Part shown: positions 1-9,297 of the stretch, one piece after another
Position numbering within the stretch: position 1 is the first letter of the stretch
How the letters are laid out: each line of letters starts with the position of its first letter
Translations under genes and position numbers: made by a program
Notes under the pieces: generated by a model
The model's database searches: none
What the model was told of the DNA's origin: nothing
What the model saw: the letters and a program-made list of their open reading frames with translations, nothing else
Source: Cytobacillus horneckiae
GTDB taxonomy: Bacteria > Bacillota > Bacilli > Bacillales > Cytobacillaceae
Reading direction: 5' to 3'
DNA length: 64,000 nt
NCBI RefSeq assembly: GCF_002835735.1
Contig: NZ_PISD01000019.1
Coordinates: 62,001 to 126,000, forward strand

Positions 1-2
1 TA

Positions 3-296
3 TTATTGAATTTGATAGGTCCAAACCATTGTAAGAAGGGAACCTAATATCGTAAAGATCGCAATTATCATACCGTAGTATATGCTTATATAAATAGCAT
101 TTTTATCTTCTGACTCACCCGCATGCATGAAGAGAATGAGTTGCAGGCCTGCTTGAATGAATGCTGTAACAAGCAGGATTGTCATACCGACTGCGAATGA
201 CATATCCATAAAATAAACCAATAGGGCAACTGCAGTTAGGACAAGTGAGAAGACGAATCCCATCACTTGTTTTCTAGGGAATAATTCTTTCATCAT
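3..296 (-). CDS. qoxD: Cytochrome aa3 quinol oxidase subunit IV
   Basis: Small membrane subunit of the aa3-type menaquinol oxidase, thought to help assembly and stability of subunit I in the cytoplasmic membrane. The protein is about 97 residues, begins MMKELFPRKQ and has three hydrophobic segments, with a short charged loop (GESEDKN) between the second and third, as in the QoxD/CyoD family. I chose the ATG whose first base overlaps the qoxC stop (TAATG junction); the longer upstream reading frame overlaps qoxC and has no ribosome site of its own. It is the last gene of qoxABCD and complete, with its stop a few bases from the window edge. The terminator would lie outside the window. Confidence 0.93.
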   Translation of the reverse strand: MMKELFPRKQVMGFVFSLVLTAVALLVYFMDMSFAVGMTILLVTAFIQAGLQLILFMHAGESEDKNAIYISIYYGMIIAIFTILGSLLTMVWTYQIQ

Positions 297-892
297 TACA
301 TCATTCCTTTCAGGTAGACGAAGCTGAAGATGAAGATCCAAACGACGTCTAAGAAATGCCAGTAAAGAGAGAAGATAAATGATTTATTCGTTGTTTCAGG
401 CGTTAAACCACTTTTCTTCACTTGGATTAGGATAAACAATCCCCAGAATAAACCAAATGTTACGTGAGCCCCGTGTGTACCTAATGTGGTAAGAAGGATA
501 GCTGTAAATGCACTTGTTTGCAATCCAGCCCCAACATGTACATAATGTGCAAATTCATAAATTTCAACGCCTAAGAAGGCAAGACCTAGTACAAGGGTAA
601 TTCCGAAGAATGCCATCATTGCTTTTTTATTGCCAAGTCGCATAGCATGAACAGCTAACCCAATTGTAAAGCTGCTTGTTAAGAGCAATAGTGTTTCAAT
701 CAACACTGGTGTAATTTCAAATATTTCCGCTCCAGATGGACCATCACCGGTACCGTTTCTTAATATAAAGTAAGAAGCGAACAGTGTTGCGAAAAGCATA
801 ATCTCAGCGCCTAAGAAAATCCAAAATCCTAAAATTCTTAACCGGCTTTGTTCTGTACTATATTCAAGAGGGAGAGAGTGATCTATTTTCAT
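296..892 (-). CDS. qoxC: Cytochrome aa3 quinol oxidase subunit III
   Basis: Subunit III of the haem-copper quinol oxidase, a 198-residue integral membrane protein with five predicted transmembrane helices. Family signs include the N-terminal segment LGFWIFLGAEIMLFATLFASY, with the glutamate typical of COX3/CyoC proteins, and HGAHVTFGLFWG in the second half. It binds no redox metal; in this family it supports subunit I and proton uptake. Its start overlaps the qoxB stop by one base and its stop overlaps the qoxD start in the same way, so the three genes are translationally coupled. The length is normal for bacillar QoxC. Confidence 0.95.
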   Translation of the reverse strand: MKIDHSLPLEYSTEQSRLRILGFWIFLGAEIMLFATLFASYFILRNGTGDGPSGAEIFEITPVLIETLLLLTSSFTIGLAVHAMRLGNKKAMMAFFGITLVLGLAFLGVEIYEFAHYVHVGAGLQTSAFTAILLTTLGTHGAHVTFGLFWGLFILIQVKKSGLTPETTNKSFIFSLYWHFLDVVWIFIFSFVYLKGMM

Positions 893-2838
893 TATCGTTT
901 ACCTCCCAGTTTATTTTCTGTTTCTTCCACTTCTTCAACAGAAATATAACGTCCGTGATCATTTTCAAATGATTGATATGCCATGCATCCGAAAATTGCA
1001 AGTGTAAAGATGATTAACGGAATCCACATTGCAAATATGAACGAGAATCCCCATATGAAGAAGAGAACACCCATGATAAATGGAATACCTGTGTTATTCG
1101 GCATATGAATCTTTTCAATCTTATCTTTAAATAATTTCTTGCCATTTTTCTTGTCATCCCAGAATGGCTCAACAGATTCAATCTGTGGCATTGTTGCAAA
1201 GTTATATTCAGGGACAGGTGTATGTGTAGCCCATTCTAAAGTACGAGCATCCCAAGGGTCAGATCCGATATCTCTTGAAGCATAGCGGAAGCTGTAGTAA
1301 ATATTGTAAACAATTAACGCGAATCCAATTGCAAGACCTAGAGCTCCTACAAATGAAATCATATTCCAAATACCAAATCCACTTGATTCAGAGTATGTGT
1401 ACATCCGGCGTGCTTGACCGTCCAGACCAGAGAAGAACATAGGCATGAAAGCAAGCAGGGTGCCGATAGCAATTACCCATGCGCCTAATTTACCAAGTTT
1501 TTCATTAAGCATGAAACCAAACATTTTTGGCCAGTAGTAGAACAGAGCAGCCAACATCGCAAAGACAACACCAGGGATGATAACCATATGGAAGTGAGCG
1601 ACTAGGAACATTGTATTATGATATTGATAGTCTGCTGCTGACATTCCAAGCATTACACCTGTTACACCACCAATAGTGAACAATGGAATAAATAGCATTG
1701 AGTAAAGCATAGGTGTCGTAACTTCGATTTTTCCTTTGTATAGCGTAAACAGCCAGTTAAATATTTTTACACCCGTTGGTACGGCGATGGCCATCGTTGT
1801 AATGGAGAAGATGCTGTTAACTAAAGCGCCTTGACCCATTGTAAAGAAGTGGTGAACCCATACAAGGAAAGATAATAGTGAGATAATAACCATTGATGCA
1901 ACCATTGATTTATATCCATATAAGTTACGTCTTGCAAATGTAGAAATAACCTCACTGTAAATACCAAAAGCAGGAAGGATTAAAATGTATACTTCAGGAT
2001 GGCCCCATACCCAGAAGAGGTTGGCCCAAAGCATGTCCATACCGCCATTTGTTGAAGCAAAGAAATGTGTTCCGAATAATCTATCCAGTGTACCCATTGC
2101 AAGAGCAACAGTTAATACTGGGAAAGCAAATACGATAATAACGTTAGCAATTAACGCAGACCATGTAAACATTGGCATTTTCATTAAAGTCATGCCAGGT
2201 GCGCGCATTTTTAAAATCGTTGTCATAAAGTTAATACCTGTCATTAATGTACCCAGACCAGCAATTTGGATGGCAATCATATAATAATTGGTTCCAACAG
2301 ACTGACTGAATTCATTATCCGCAAGAGGGAAGTAAGATGTCCATCCGGCATCAGGAGATCCCCCGATTACAAATGAGATGTTAAATAACATCGCACCTGC
2401 AAAGAATAACCAGAAGCTAAGTGCATTCAAGCGAGGGAATGCAACATCTCGTGCTCCAATTTGCAATGGAACCACAAAGTTCATGAAACCAATGATAAAT
2501 GGCATCGCCATAAATAGGATCATTACAACCCCGTGTGTTGTAAATATTTCATTATAATGCTGTGCATCAAGCAGCTTGTTTTCTGGTGCTGCAAGCTGAG
2601 CACGCATCATAATTGCATCCGCACCGCCGCGGAAAAGCATAAGAATTGCTGAAATTAAATACATAATACCAAGACGTTTATGGTCTACTGTCGTTAACCA
2701 TTCGCGCCATAAATAACCCCATTTTTTAAAGTATGTCAATCCAAAAATGATTGCAATCGTAACTAAACCGATTGCTACCATCGATGCATAAATAGCAGGG
2801 CTTGGATGTGGTATGGCAAAACGTTCAAAGAACTCCAT
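892..2838 (-). CDS. qoxB: Cytochrome aa3 quinol oxidase subunit I
   Basis: Catalytic subunit of the terminal oxidase that oxidises menaquinol and reduces oxygen to water while pumping protons. The 648-residue protein carries the full set of haem-copper ligands: His102 and His417 (low-spin haem), His280 with Tyr284 in the [12 protein letters not shown] motif (CuB and cross-linked Tyr), His329-His330 (CuB) and His415 (high-spin haem), all in VHHFFTMG and [10 protein letters not shown] contexts. About 14-15 hydrophobic helices are visible. Length matches Bacillus QoxB. It lies between qoxA (43-base gap) and qoxC (one-base overlap). No missing residues or truncation. Confidence 0.97.
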   Translation of the reverse strand: MEFFERFAIPHPSPAIYASMVAIGLVTIAIIFGLTYFKKWGYLWREWLTTVDHKRLGIMYLISAILMLFRGGADAIMMRAQLAAPENKLLDAQHYNEIFTTHGVVMILFMAMPFIIGFMNFVVPLQIGARDVAFPRLNALSFWLFFAGAMLFNISFVIGGSPDAGWTSYFPLADNEFSQSVGTNYYMIAIQIAGLGTLMTGINFMTTILKMRAPGMTLMKMPMFTWSALIANVIIVFAFPVLTVALAMGTLDRLFGTHFFASTNGGMDMLWANLFWVWGHPEVYILILPAFGIYSEVISTFARRNLYGYKSMVASMVIISLLSFLVWVHHFFTMGQGALVNSIFSITTMAIAVPTGVKIFNWLFTLYKGKIEVTTPMLYSMLFIPLFTIGGVTGVMLGMSAADYQYHNTMFLVAHFHMVIIPGVVFAMLAALFYYWPKMFGFMLNEKLGKLGAWVIAIGTLLAFMPMFFSGLDGQARRMYTYSESSGFGIWNMISFVGALGLAIGFALIVYNIYYSFRYASRDIGSDPWDARTLEWATHTPVPEYNFATMPQIESVEPFWDDKKNGKKLFKDKIEKIHMPNNTGIPFIMGVLFFIWGFSFIFAMWIPLIIFTLAIFGCMAYQSFENDHGRYISVEEVEETENKLGGKR

Positions 2839-2881
2839 CCTTATAACTCCTTTCAGACTATTATTCTGGCAAATTTACATT

Positions 2882-3826
2882 TTAGTGACCGCTATGGTCA
2901 GAATGATCTTCATGATTTTCATGATCTTCATTTTCCTCATGATTATCATGGTTTTCTTCTTCGTCGTCATTAGAACCGTGGTGGTGCTGGTGACCTGAAT
3001 TTTCTCCTTCAGGAGCAGGCTTAAAGTCTAAGTGTGTACCAGTGAAAGTCATTTTTCCTAAATGACCTGGCTCTAATAACTCTTCAAATTTATCTTCAGT
3101 AATTGGATCAGCAGTTTTATGAACTTCTTCAACCCATTCATCAAATTCAACTGGAGACATCGCAGTTACATCAAAAGTATTTTCTGCAAATCCTTTCCCG
3201 CTGAAGTTTGCATTACGACCCATGAATTCTCCTGGATGGTCAGCAGCTAAATGCAAAGTAGTGACCATGTCTGCCATTGCATATTTTTGACCGCCAAGCT
3301 GTGGAATCCAGAAACTTGTAATTGGTCCGAAAGAGTATAGCTTAAATTCTAGCGCTCTATCAGTCGGAATGTATAAGTAGTTTACAGTTTCAATATCTTC
3401 TTCCGGATAGCTGAAGTGCCATTTCCAGTTTGAAGATGATGCATACACGACTAATGGTTCCTTATCTTCATATCCTGGAGGTGTTGCCTCAACTTTGTAG
3501 TTACTTTGTACAGATACAAATGAAAGGAAAGCAACGATTAATACAGGAATACCGACACAAATTGCCTCAACCCAAATGTTTCCTTCAATATGTGGTGGTT
3601 CATAATCTTTTTTCTGTTTCGATGCTCGATACTTGAATAACATGTAAGCTAGCATTGCAAATACGACAATGACAATTCCAGACATCAGCCAAATGGACAT
3701 GACAATATCATTTGCTTGAACCTCTGCTTGAGGTCCTTTAGGATCTAAAACAGCTAATGGTTCACAGCCTGTTAACACAGTGGCAATGGTAATAATCGCC
3801 AACAAGAGAGCCCTTTTCAATTTCAT
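2882..3826 (-). CDS. qoxA: Cytochrome aa3 quinol oxidase subunit II (lipoprotein)
   Basis: Subunit II of the quinol oxidase, about 314 residues. I used the ATG giving MKLKRALLLA, eight bases after an AAAGGGG ribosome site, rather than the ATG seven codons earlier. It has a lipoprotein signal with lipobox LTGC (Cys21), two transmembrane helices and an extracytoplasmic cupredoxin domain. The domain lacks the Cys and Met ligands of a CuA centre, which fits a quinol rather than a cytochrome c oxidase. The last 38 residues form an unusual acidic, histidine-rich tail with 11 His among Asp, Glu and Asn. It is the first gene of the operon; likely regulatory repeats lie upstream. Confidence 0.94.
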   Translation of the reverse strand: MKLKRALLLAIITIATVLTGCEPLAVLDPKGPQAEVQANDIVMSIWLMSGIVIVVFAMLAYMLFKYRASKQKKDYEPPHIEGNIWVEAICVGIPVLIVAFLSFVSVQSNYKVEATPPGYEDKEPLVVYASSSNWKWHFSYPEEDIETVNYLYIPTDRALEFKLYSFGPITSFWIPQLGGQKYAMADMVTTLHLAADHPGEFMGRNANFSGKGFAENTFDVTAMSPVEFDEWVEEVHKTADPITEDKFEELLEPGHLGKMTFTGTHLDFKPAPEGENSGHQHHHGSNDDEEENHDNHEENEDHENHEDHSDHSGH

Positions 3827-3930
3827 TGATGTACCCCTTTCTAACATTCTTAAAAAACATTATTTAATTGGAAACGCAAACATCGCGTCTGTAACCTTAT
3901 GTTAGTATCATAAATGATTAAAAACAATTG

Positions 3931-3995
3931 TTTGTGATAGGTGTCACAAAATGTTCATGAACAATCGATGAATTTGGTCACAAAATGTTCATGAA
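3931..3995 (-). promoter_or_regulatory. Candidate redox operator: palindrome plus 19-bp direct repeat upstream of qoxA
   Basis: A palindrome with perfect 7-bp arms, TTTGTGA-N6-TCACAAA, lies at 3931-3950, about 105 bases upstream of the qoxA start. It resembles the Rex box (TTGTGA-N6-TCACAA). Its right arm begins a perfect 19-bp direct repeat, GTCACAAAATGTTCATGAA, at 3943-3961 and 3977-3995, 34 bp apart. On the minus strand this reads TTTTGTGAC twice, also close to ResD-type TTTGTGA sites. Redox control of qox is inferred from the motif and position; which regulator binds is not shown. Confidence 0.6.
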
Positions 3996-4227
3996 ACTGA
4001 AAATATAAATGACATACAATATTCACTCATGAAAGTATTTATAGAAATTAGAGAATTTTGCAAGAATATATCACGAAAATATCAGCTGTTAAACGCTTCC
4101 AAAAAATATATAAGGATAATTTTAAAATAAAGATGTATTTCATATACTTGATAAACCCCCATACCTCGCTCAAAGTAATCGAATATATATTACTAAGATA
4201 GTATAATGAAGGTAAGGGGGGATTTTA

Positions 4228-4359
4228 ATGGGAGTCATCGCTATGGATATAGACAAATTATTGGAAACTACATCTGAAATGGCCGATGATAAAATAGACA
4301 AATTGATGATGCATATTGAGATTGATGATTTATTGGAAGAAACAAGCGATTTGGATTAA
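4228..4359 (+). CDS. Small acidic protein, 43 residues, unrecognised
   Basis: An open frame with a strong ribosome site (AAGGGGGGAT) just before the ATG. The product is rich in Asp and Glu, has no membrane segment, and contains two related stretches, MDIDKLLETTSE and IEIDDLLEETSD, suggesting a short internal duplication of an amphipathic helix. A second possible start is the internal ATG that begins MDIDKL. It sits alone between the divergent qox promoter and the beta-propeller gene; the 260 bases after it contain only a weak hairpin around CCTTTTAGG. I do not recognise a family. Confidence 0.45.
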   Translation: MGVIAMDIDKLLETTSEMADDKIDKLMMHIEIDDLLEETSDLD

Positions 4360-4621
4360 CCATCATTTCAAAGATTTATATCACCTCCGCTAGATAACTG
4401 TAAATAACCTTTTAGGTTATATGACATTTCATAACATACCTCTTTAACACTGCCGTCAAACATAGTAAAATCACATCACTAATTACCTCAGGCTTTACTT
4501 CATTGAATAAACTAACACCTGAATGCAACAATATGTTTTTGGTTTCACTGGAGAAAAAAGGATGAATATGTAACGAAAGGAAGGAGGTTTACGTCTATGT
4601 AAAAAATGGGGGTGAAATACC

Positions 4622-6550
4622 TTGAATAGAAATAGGCGAACATGGCTTTGGATATTCGGGCTAATTGCAACAATAGCAATTTTTTATTATGTATTAACAA
4701 TAGATGTATTTAGCAAGAAGCAGCCAATATCTACTGCTCAAAAAGAAAATATCGACAAAGTAAATTCGATTGAAGAAATGAACAAGATTTTTTTAGAAAT
4801 GATAAAGAATCAAAAGAAACAATCAGGAAGAATAGTCATGGAAGATAGTGCTGCAAATGCCGAGCAATCCACTGAATTGACTACAAATACTTCTGATCAT
4901 CAGATGAATAGCATGTCAGGTAAAGAGCATTCGGAAACGAATATTCAAGTTTCAGGGATTGATGAAAGCGATATTGTGAAAACTGATGGGCTTTATATTT
5001 ATCAGCTAACAGATGCCACTCTAAATATTATTCAGGCGGTGCCTAGCTCACAGATGAATGTGGAGAAAACGATATCATTTGAAAATAATGTCTCACCTTC
5101 TCAGCTTTTTATATATGATAATCAGTTGATTGTAATCGCAAGTAAATATGAAGAAGCGATTCATACGAATGGAAAAATGTCAAAAAGAATGATGCAGGAA
5201 TGGTATCAAGCAACTGCTGTTTTAATTTATGATATCACTAATAAAAGCAATCCGAAATTAACTAGAGAGCTTGAAATCGAAGGGAATTATATATCATCAC
5301 GGTTAATGGATGGTAATATTTTTGTTGCATCAAGTCATTACCCTGACATATGGATTTTAGAAGATGAAAAGAGTGCTGATTTGCGTCCAAGATATAAAGA
5401 TTCAAGTGTAAACAACGATATAAAACCGATACCAATAGAGGAAATAAACATTATACCCGAGCCGAATGAAGGTAATTTCACGAATATTGCCGCAATTGAC
5501 TTGAACCAGCCTGCAAGAGAAATGACCTTAACATCTTTTCTTGGCAGCGGCAACCAAATGTATATGTCAGCAAGTAATATTTACTTGGCTTCAGTAAACT
5601 ATCCTATTATGCCTTTGTTTGCAAAAGAGAAGACGAATGAAACAACCACCATATATAAATTGAATATTAATGAACTTGAAATGGAATTAGCAGGCGTTCA
5701 GGAACTAGAAGGCCGACTGCTTAATCAATTTTCAATGGATGAGTATGAGGGGCATTTTAGGGTAGCGATGACTAAAGGGGATACGAGGGATAGTGCGCGT
5801 CCTTCTTCCAATGATTTGTATATATTTAATGAGCAATTTGAAAAAGTAGGAGAGTTAACAGGATTGGCAAGAGGAGAAAGAATTTACTCTGCCAGATTTA
5901 TGGGAGATAAAGTTTATATTGTTACATTTAAAGAAACAGATCCGCTTTTTGTTATTGATGCGAGCAAACCTAAATCTCCTAGAGTGCTAGGGGAATTGAA
6001 AATACCTGGGTTTAGTAACTATCTTCATCCTTATGATGAAAACCATCTAATTGGCTTTGGATATGACACACAGGTGACTGTCAGCAAGGAGCCGGGCGCA
6101 CCGCCAATTGTTACGACTGAAGGTGTGAAGCTTTCATTATTTGATGTCAGTGATTTATCAAACCCAAAAGAGAAGTATACAGAAATAATTGGCGGCAGAG
6201 GGACTTATTCCGAATTAAACTACGATCATAAAGCACTGCTATTTGATAAAAGCAAAGAATTATTCGCCTTCCCCATTTCAGTTTACGAAGAAACAAAAAA
6301 TGTTCAGGACTCATCAACATTTGCTTTTCAAGGAGCATTAATATATGGGGTTGATGTAAATGAAGGATTTCAATTGAAGTCAAGGATTACGCATCATAAT
6401 AATGGAAGCGGATATGAGAATTGGGAAGATTCAATCAATCGTACTCTTTATATCGGCGATCAACTCTATGCTGTTTCACCAGCTAAAGTTACTGCCCATA
6501 ATTTGAACACATTTAATAAAGTAGGAGAAGTTGAATTATTTAAAAAGTAA
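4622..6550 (+). CDS. Secreted or membrane-anchored beta-propeller domain protein
   Basis: A 642-residue protein starting at TTG behind a GGGGTGAAATA ribosome site. An N-terminal signal anchor (residues about 8-25, WLWIFGLIATIAIFYYVL) is followed by a polar linker and then a region matching the bacterial/archaeal 'beta propeller domain' family (PF09826 type). Signs of the family are the entry motif VSGIDESDIVKTDGLYIY and repeated strand-rich blades with phrases such as YIVTFKETDPLFVID and LIGFGYDT. The likely location is outside the membrane. The function of the family is unknown; binding or sensing is only inference. It forms its own transcription unit, ended by a clear terminator immediately after the stop. 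Confidence 0.8.
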   Translation: MNRNRRTWLWIFGLIATIAIFYYVLTIDVFSKKQPISTAQKENIDKVNSIEEMNKIFLEMIKNQKKQSGRIVMEDSAANAEQSTELTTNTSDHQMNSMSGKEHSETNIQVSGIDESDIVKTDGLYIYQLTDATLNIIQAVPSSQMNVEKTISFENNVSPSQLFIYDNQLIVIASKYEEAIHTNGKMSKRMMQEWYQATAVLIYDITNKSNPKLTRELEIEGNYISSRLMDGNIFVASSHYPDIWILEDEKSADLRPRYKDSSVNNDIKPIPIEEINIIPEPNEGNFTNIAAIDLNQPAREMTLTSFLGSGNQMYMSASNIYLASVNYPIMPLFAKEKTNETTTIYKLNINELEMELAGVQELEGRLLNQFSMDEYEGHFRVAMTKGDTRDSARPSSNDLYIFNEQFEKVGELTGLARGERIYSARFMGDKVYIVTFKETDPLFVIDASKPKSPRVLGELKIPGFSNYLHPYDENHLIGFGYDTQVTVSKEPGAPPIVTTEGVKLSLFDVSDLSNPKEKYTEIIGGRGTYSELNYDHKALLFDKSKELFAFPISVYEETKNVQDSSTFAFQGALIYGVDVNEGFQLKSRITHHNNGSGYENWEDSINRTLYIGDQLYAVSPAKVTAHNLNTFNKVGEVELFKK

Positions 6551-6580
6551 AAAGAGCGCCGCATGACGCTCTTTTTATTT
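6551..6580 (+). terminator. Rho-independent terminator after the beta-propeller gene
   Basis: Hairpin AAAGAGCG ... CGCTCTTT followed by a T-rich run, starting at the base after the stop codon. Confidence 0.85.
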
Positions 6581-6692
6581 TTTTGCAGGAATCTTTATTA
6601 TGCAGACGAAAAGGTTTCGTTTTTAGTCGTGTTCTTTCATAATAGTATATATATACATATAAACTGATCGGAGAAGGGAGAATGATTGCATA

Positions 6693-7844
6693 ATGAAATT
6701 TCAATTAGCTGATACTGAACATCAACGACTCAATATAATGGAAGAATTAAAACAACATTTTTTAGAAAGGGCTGCTCAAACTGATATAGAGGGCAGCTTT
6801 CCATTCGAAAATATAAAAGAATTAAAGGATTCTGGATACACCTTATTAACATTGCCGCAGGAATATGGCGGACGTGATATTTCGTTATATGAACTTGTAA
6901 GATTGCAGGAAAGCATTGCAAAAGGTGACGGGGCGACAGCATTATCTATTGGCTGGCATATGGGAATCATTAAAAACCTATTTGAAAAGAAAAGCTGGAA
7001 ACAGAAACAATTAGATTTTATTGGCAAAGAAGTAAGCAGAGGGGCTTTAATCAATAGTGCAGCAACTGAGCCCCAGACAGGAAGTCCTACTAGAGGCGGC
7101 AAACCGCATACTACCGCTGTTAAAAATGGTGATAATTGGATAATTAACGGTAGAAAATCCTTTACGACTATGTCTCCAGTCCTCGATTACTTTCTTGTTA
7201 GTGCAACGATTAAAGAGTCGGAGGAGGTTGGGAATTTTTTGATTTCACGGAGTGCACATGGAATTTCAATTGAAGAAACTTGGGATAGTATATCAATGAG
7301 GGGATCAGCAAGCAATGATTTAATCATTAAAAATGTAATGGTGGACAATAGCGCCTTAGTCGAATACATTTCACCAGGTAAAAAGGGAGCTAATGGGTGG
7401 CTATTGCATATACCAGCGTGTTATTTAGGGATTGCACAAGCTGCTCATACATATGCTATTGAATTTGCAAAAGCCTATTCACCATCCAGCATCCAAGGGA
7501 CGATTATAGATTTACCGAACGTTCGCCAAAAGATAGGGGAAATTGAGTTAGAACTGATGAAGAGCCGCAGCTTCCTCTATGCTATTGCCAAGCAATGGGA
7601 TCAAGCGAATTCTGAAGAAAAGGCGAAGATGAGCCCGCAATTAGGTGCAGTTAAACTAGAAGTGACCAATGCTGCATTTAAAGCAGTTGATATTGCTATG
7701 CGTATTGTTGGAGCTAAAAGTTTATCCGAGAAAAACCCTCTTCAACGTTACTATCGTGATGTTAGAGCAGGCCTGCATAATCCGCCAATGGATGATATGA
7801 CTATTCAATTATTAGCAAAATATGCGATAGAGAAGCAAAACTAA
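6693..7844 (+). CDS. Acyl-CoA dehydrogenase family flavoprotein (YdbM-like)
   Basis: A 383-residue protein of the acyl-CoA dehydrogenase fold: N-terminal helical domain, middle beta domain with FAD-contact phrases such as INSAATEPQTGS and WIINGRKSFTTMSP, and C-terminal helical domain. The expected catalytic Glu motif (EG[TS]xE near the C-terminus) is not seen; instead the end reads RYYRDVRAGLHNPP, as in the branch of the family related to DszC/HpaH monooxygenases and in B. subtilis YdbM. Substrate and reaction are therefore open: acyl-CoA oxidation or a flavin-dependent oxygenation. Ribosome site GAAGGGAG precedes the ATG. Monocistronic, followed by a stem and a dispersed repeat. Confidence 0.8.
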   Translation: MKFQLADTEHQRLNIMEELKQHFLERAAQTDIEGSFPFENIKELKDSGYTLLTLPQEYGGRDISLYELVRLQESIAKGDGATALSIGWHMGIIKNLFEKKSWKQKQLDFIGKEVSRGALINSAATEPQTGSPTRGGKPHTTAVKNGDNWIINGRKSFTTMSPVLDYFLVSATIKESEEVGNFLISRSAHGISIEETWDSISMRGSASNDLIIKNVMVDNSALVEYISPGKKGANGWLLHIPACYLGIAQAAHTYAIEFAKAYSPSSIQGTIIDLPNVRQKIGEIELELMKSRSFLYAIAKQWDQANSEEKAKMSPQLGAVKLEVTNAAFKAVDIAMRIVGAKSLSEKNPLQRYYRDVRAGLHNPPMDDMTIQLLAKYAIEKQN

Positions 7845-7880
7845 ATCTGCAGAAGCAAAAATTAATTGGCTTCTCAGAGC

Positions 7881-7975
7881 TTTGAGAAAGTGATAATGAA
7901 AAAATTCAGTAGATTTGGAGAGGTGACCGCTCGTCTCCGAGGGTGTATCGGGACAGTCGAGACAAGCGATTTGAT
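7881..7975 (+). repeat. Dispersed intergenic repeat, copy A
   Basis: Begins TTTGAGAAAGTGATAATGA and continues through TTCAGTAGATTTGGAGAGG to TCGAGACAAGCG. It aligns with four other noncoding copies in the window (28.9, 42.0, 59.1 and 62.9 kb). It follows a small stem AGAAGC...GCTTCT (7852-7874); the same arms recur in the terminator at 8099-8120. Confidence 0.65.
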
Positions 7976-7992
7976 TATATTATGCTGCCTCC

Positions 7993-8142
7993 ATGTGTAT
8001 TGGTTTAACGATAGGAGCTTTGCTTGAAGTCATTCTTCAAGGAGCAGTCGGATTATTGTTCTTTATTTTGGTAGCAATTGGTTTAATTGCTGAAAGAAAA
8101 GAGAAGCAGCCGCTTCTCTTTTTTAAGCTGCGTTATTGCTAA
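7993..8142 (+). pseudogene. Possible remnant of a one-helix membrane protein gene
   Basis: The frame encodes MCIGLTIGALLEVI, one hydrophobic helix (VGLLFFILVAIGLIA) and a basic end ERKEK, a pattern typical of small membrane proteins. However, it has no ribosome site, upstream codons in the same frame run straight into the dispersed repeat, and its 3' end runs through the terminator into the end of rodA. I read it as the 3' remnant of a gene whose start was lost near the repeat, or as chance. The family is not recognised. Confidence 0.25.
8097..8124. terminator. Bidirectional terminator between 8.1 kb remnant and rodA
   Basis: Perfect 9-bp stem AAGAGAAGC/GCTTCTCTT, loop AGCC, T-run on the plus strand and T-rich sequence on the minus strand. 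Confidence 0.8.
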
Positions 8143-9280
8143 ACATATAACGTTTAGATTTTAAATTAACACTTAATACAAGGCCAATCGTTATCATATT
8201 AGTTAATAGTGCGCTGCCACCGTAGCTTATAAATGGCAAAGTGATACCAGTGATTGGCATGACGCCGATTGTCATGCCAATATTTTGAAAGGCTTGGAAG
8301 GAAATGAGCCCAATGGAGCCAGCGCAAATATAAAAGCCAAAAAGGGTGTTCGCATTTAAGGCGATAACAATGATTCGATATATAAGAAGAAAATAAAGAC
8401 TGATCAATATTGAGGCACCGATAAAACCAAATTCTTCACCTATGACCGCAAAGATAAAGTCTGTATGCGCCTCTGGTATTTGACCGCTTTGTACCTGAGC
8501 ACCTTGAGTAAATCCCCATCCATTCATCTGTCCAGAGCCGATGCCAAGCATTGCTTGGGTTAATTGGTATCCGTAGGAAGAAGCGTAGCCATAAGGATCA
8601 AGCCAACCATAAATTCTTTCTAACTGATGCGGTTTAATTATTTTAATGAAGATATCAAAATAATGATTATGCAAATATACTAACATCCCGACTAAACCTG
8701 CTCCAGCAGAAGTTAACAGTAAAACCATTTTATATGAAATGCCTGAGACAGCAATTAAAGAAAGCGTGATTGCCGCTATGATAAGAGCAGAACCCAAATC
8801 AGGTTGGACCAATATCATATAAAATGGGAATAATGAAAATATAGCAACTTTTGCTGTAATAGGCATACTTTCAGTAAATGAAAGCTTCCGACGACCTATT
8901 TTTGAAAGCGTAACAGAGAGGAATAGGATTAATATAACTTTAAAAAACTCTGAGGGCTGTATTTCAAATATACCTAAATTTACCCATCTTTGAGCACCAT
9001 TGCGGAAAACTCCGAAGAAATGAACTAGCATCAGTAATATCATGCCGATAATATATAGTGGAACTGCCCATTTTTCCAGTAATTCGTAGTCAAATTTAGC
9101 AACCGCTGCCATAACGATAAGCCCGATTACATACCAAATAAATTGTCTTTTTAAAAAGTAGAACGGATCAGAACTGTAATATTGACCAGAGCCGCTATAG
9201 ACTGATATAAGGCTTATGCTTATTAAGCAAAACAAAATGATTAATAGCGGGTAATCAATTGTGTAGCTATTTCGTTTCAA
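8123..9280 (-). CDS. rodA: Rod shape-determining protein RodA, SEDS glycosyltransferase
   Basis: A 385-residue polytopic protein of the FtsW/RodA/SpoVE (SEDS) family, which polymerises lipid II into peptidoglycan together with a class B penicillin-binding protein. Visible signatures are about ten membrane helices, the NGAQRWVNLG loop, the LVQPDLGSALI stretch with the conserved Asp, and the C-terminal GITLPFISYGGSALL. It starts at TTG seven bases after GGAAG. It is 17 bases downstream of the XRE/DUF1232 gene and may be co-transcribed with it. RodA is preferred over FtsW because of its length and the absence of an FtsW-type long N-terminus; SpoVE-like roles cannot be excluded. Confidence 0.85.
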   Translation of the reverse strand: MKRNSYTIDYPLLIILFCLISISLISVYSGSGQYYSSDPFYFLKRQFIWYVIGLIVMAAVAKFDYELLEKWAVPLYIIGMILLMLVHFFGVFRNGAQRWVNLGIFEIQPSEFFKVILILFLSVTLSKIGRRKLSFTESMPITAKVAIFSLFPFYMILVQPDLGSALIIAAITLSLIAVSGISYKMVLLLTSAGAGLVGMLVYLHNHYFDIFIKIIKPHQLERIYGWLDPYGYASSYGYQLTQAMLGIGSGQMNGWGFTQGAQVQSGQIPEAHTDFIFAVIGEEFGFIGASILISLYFLLIYRIIVIALNANTLFGFYICAGSIGLISFQAFQNIGMTIGVMPITGITLPFISYGGSALLTNMITIGLVLSVNLKSKRYMFSNNAA

Positions 9281-9297
9281 TGATCAACTTCCTTTTT

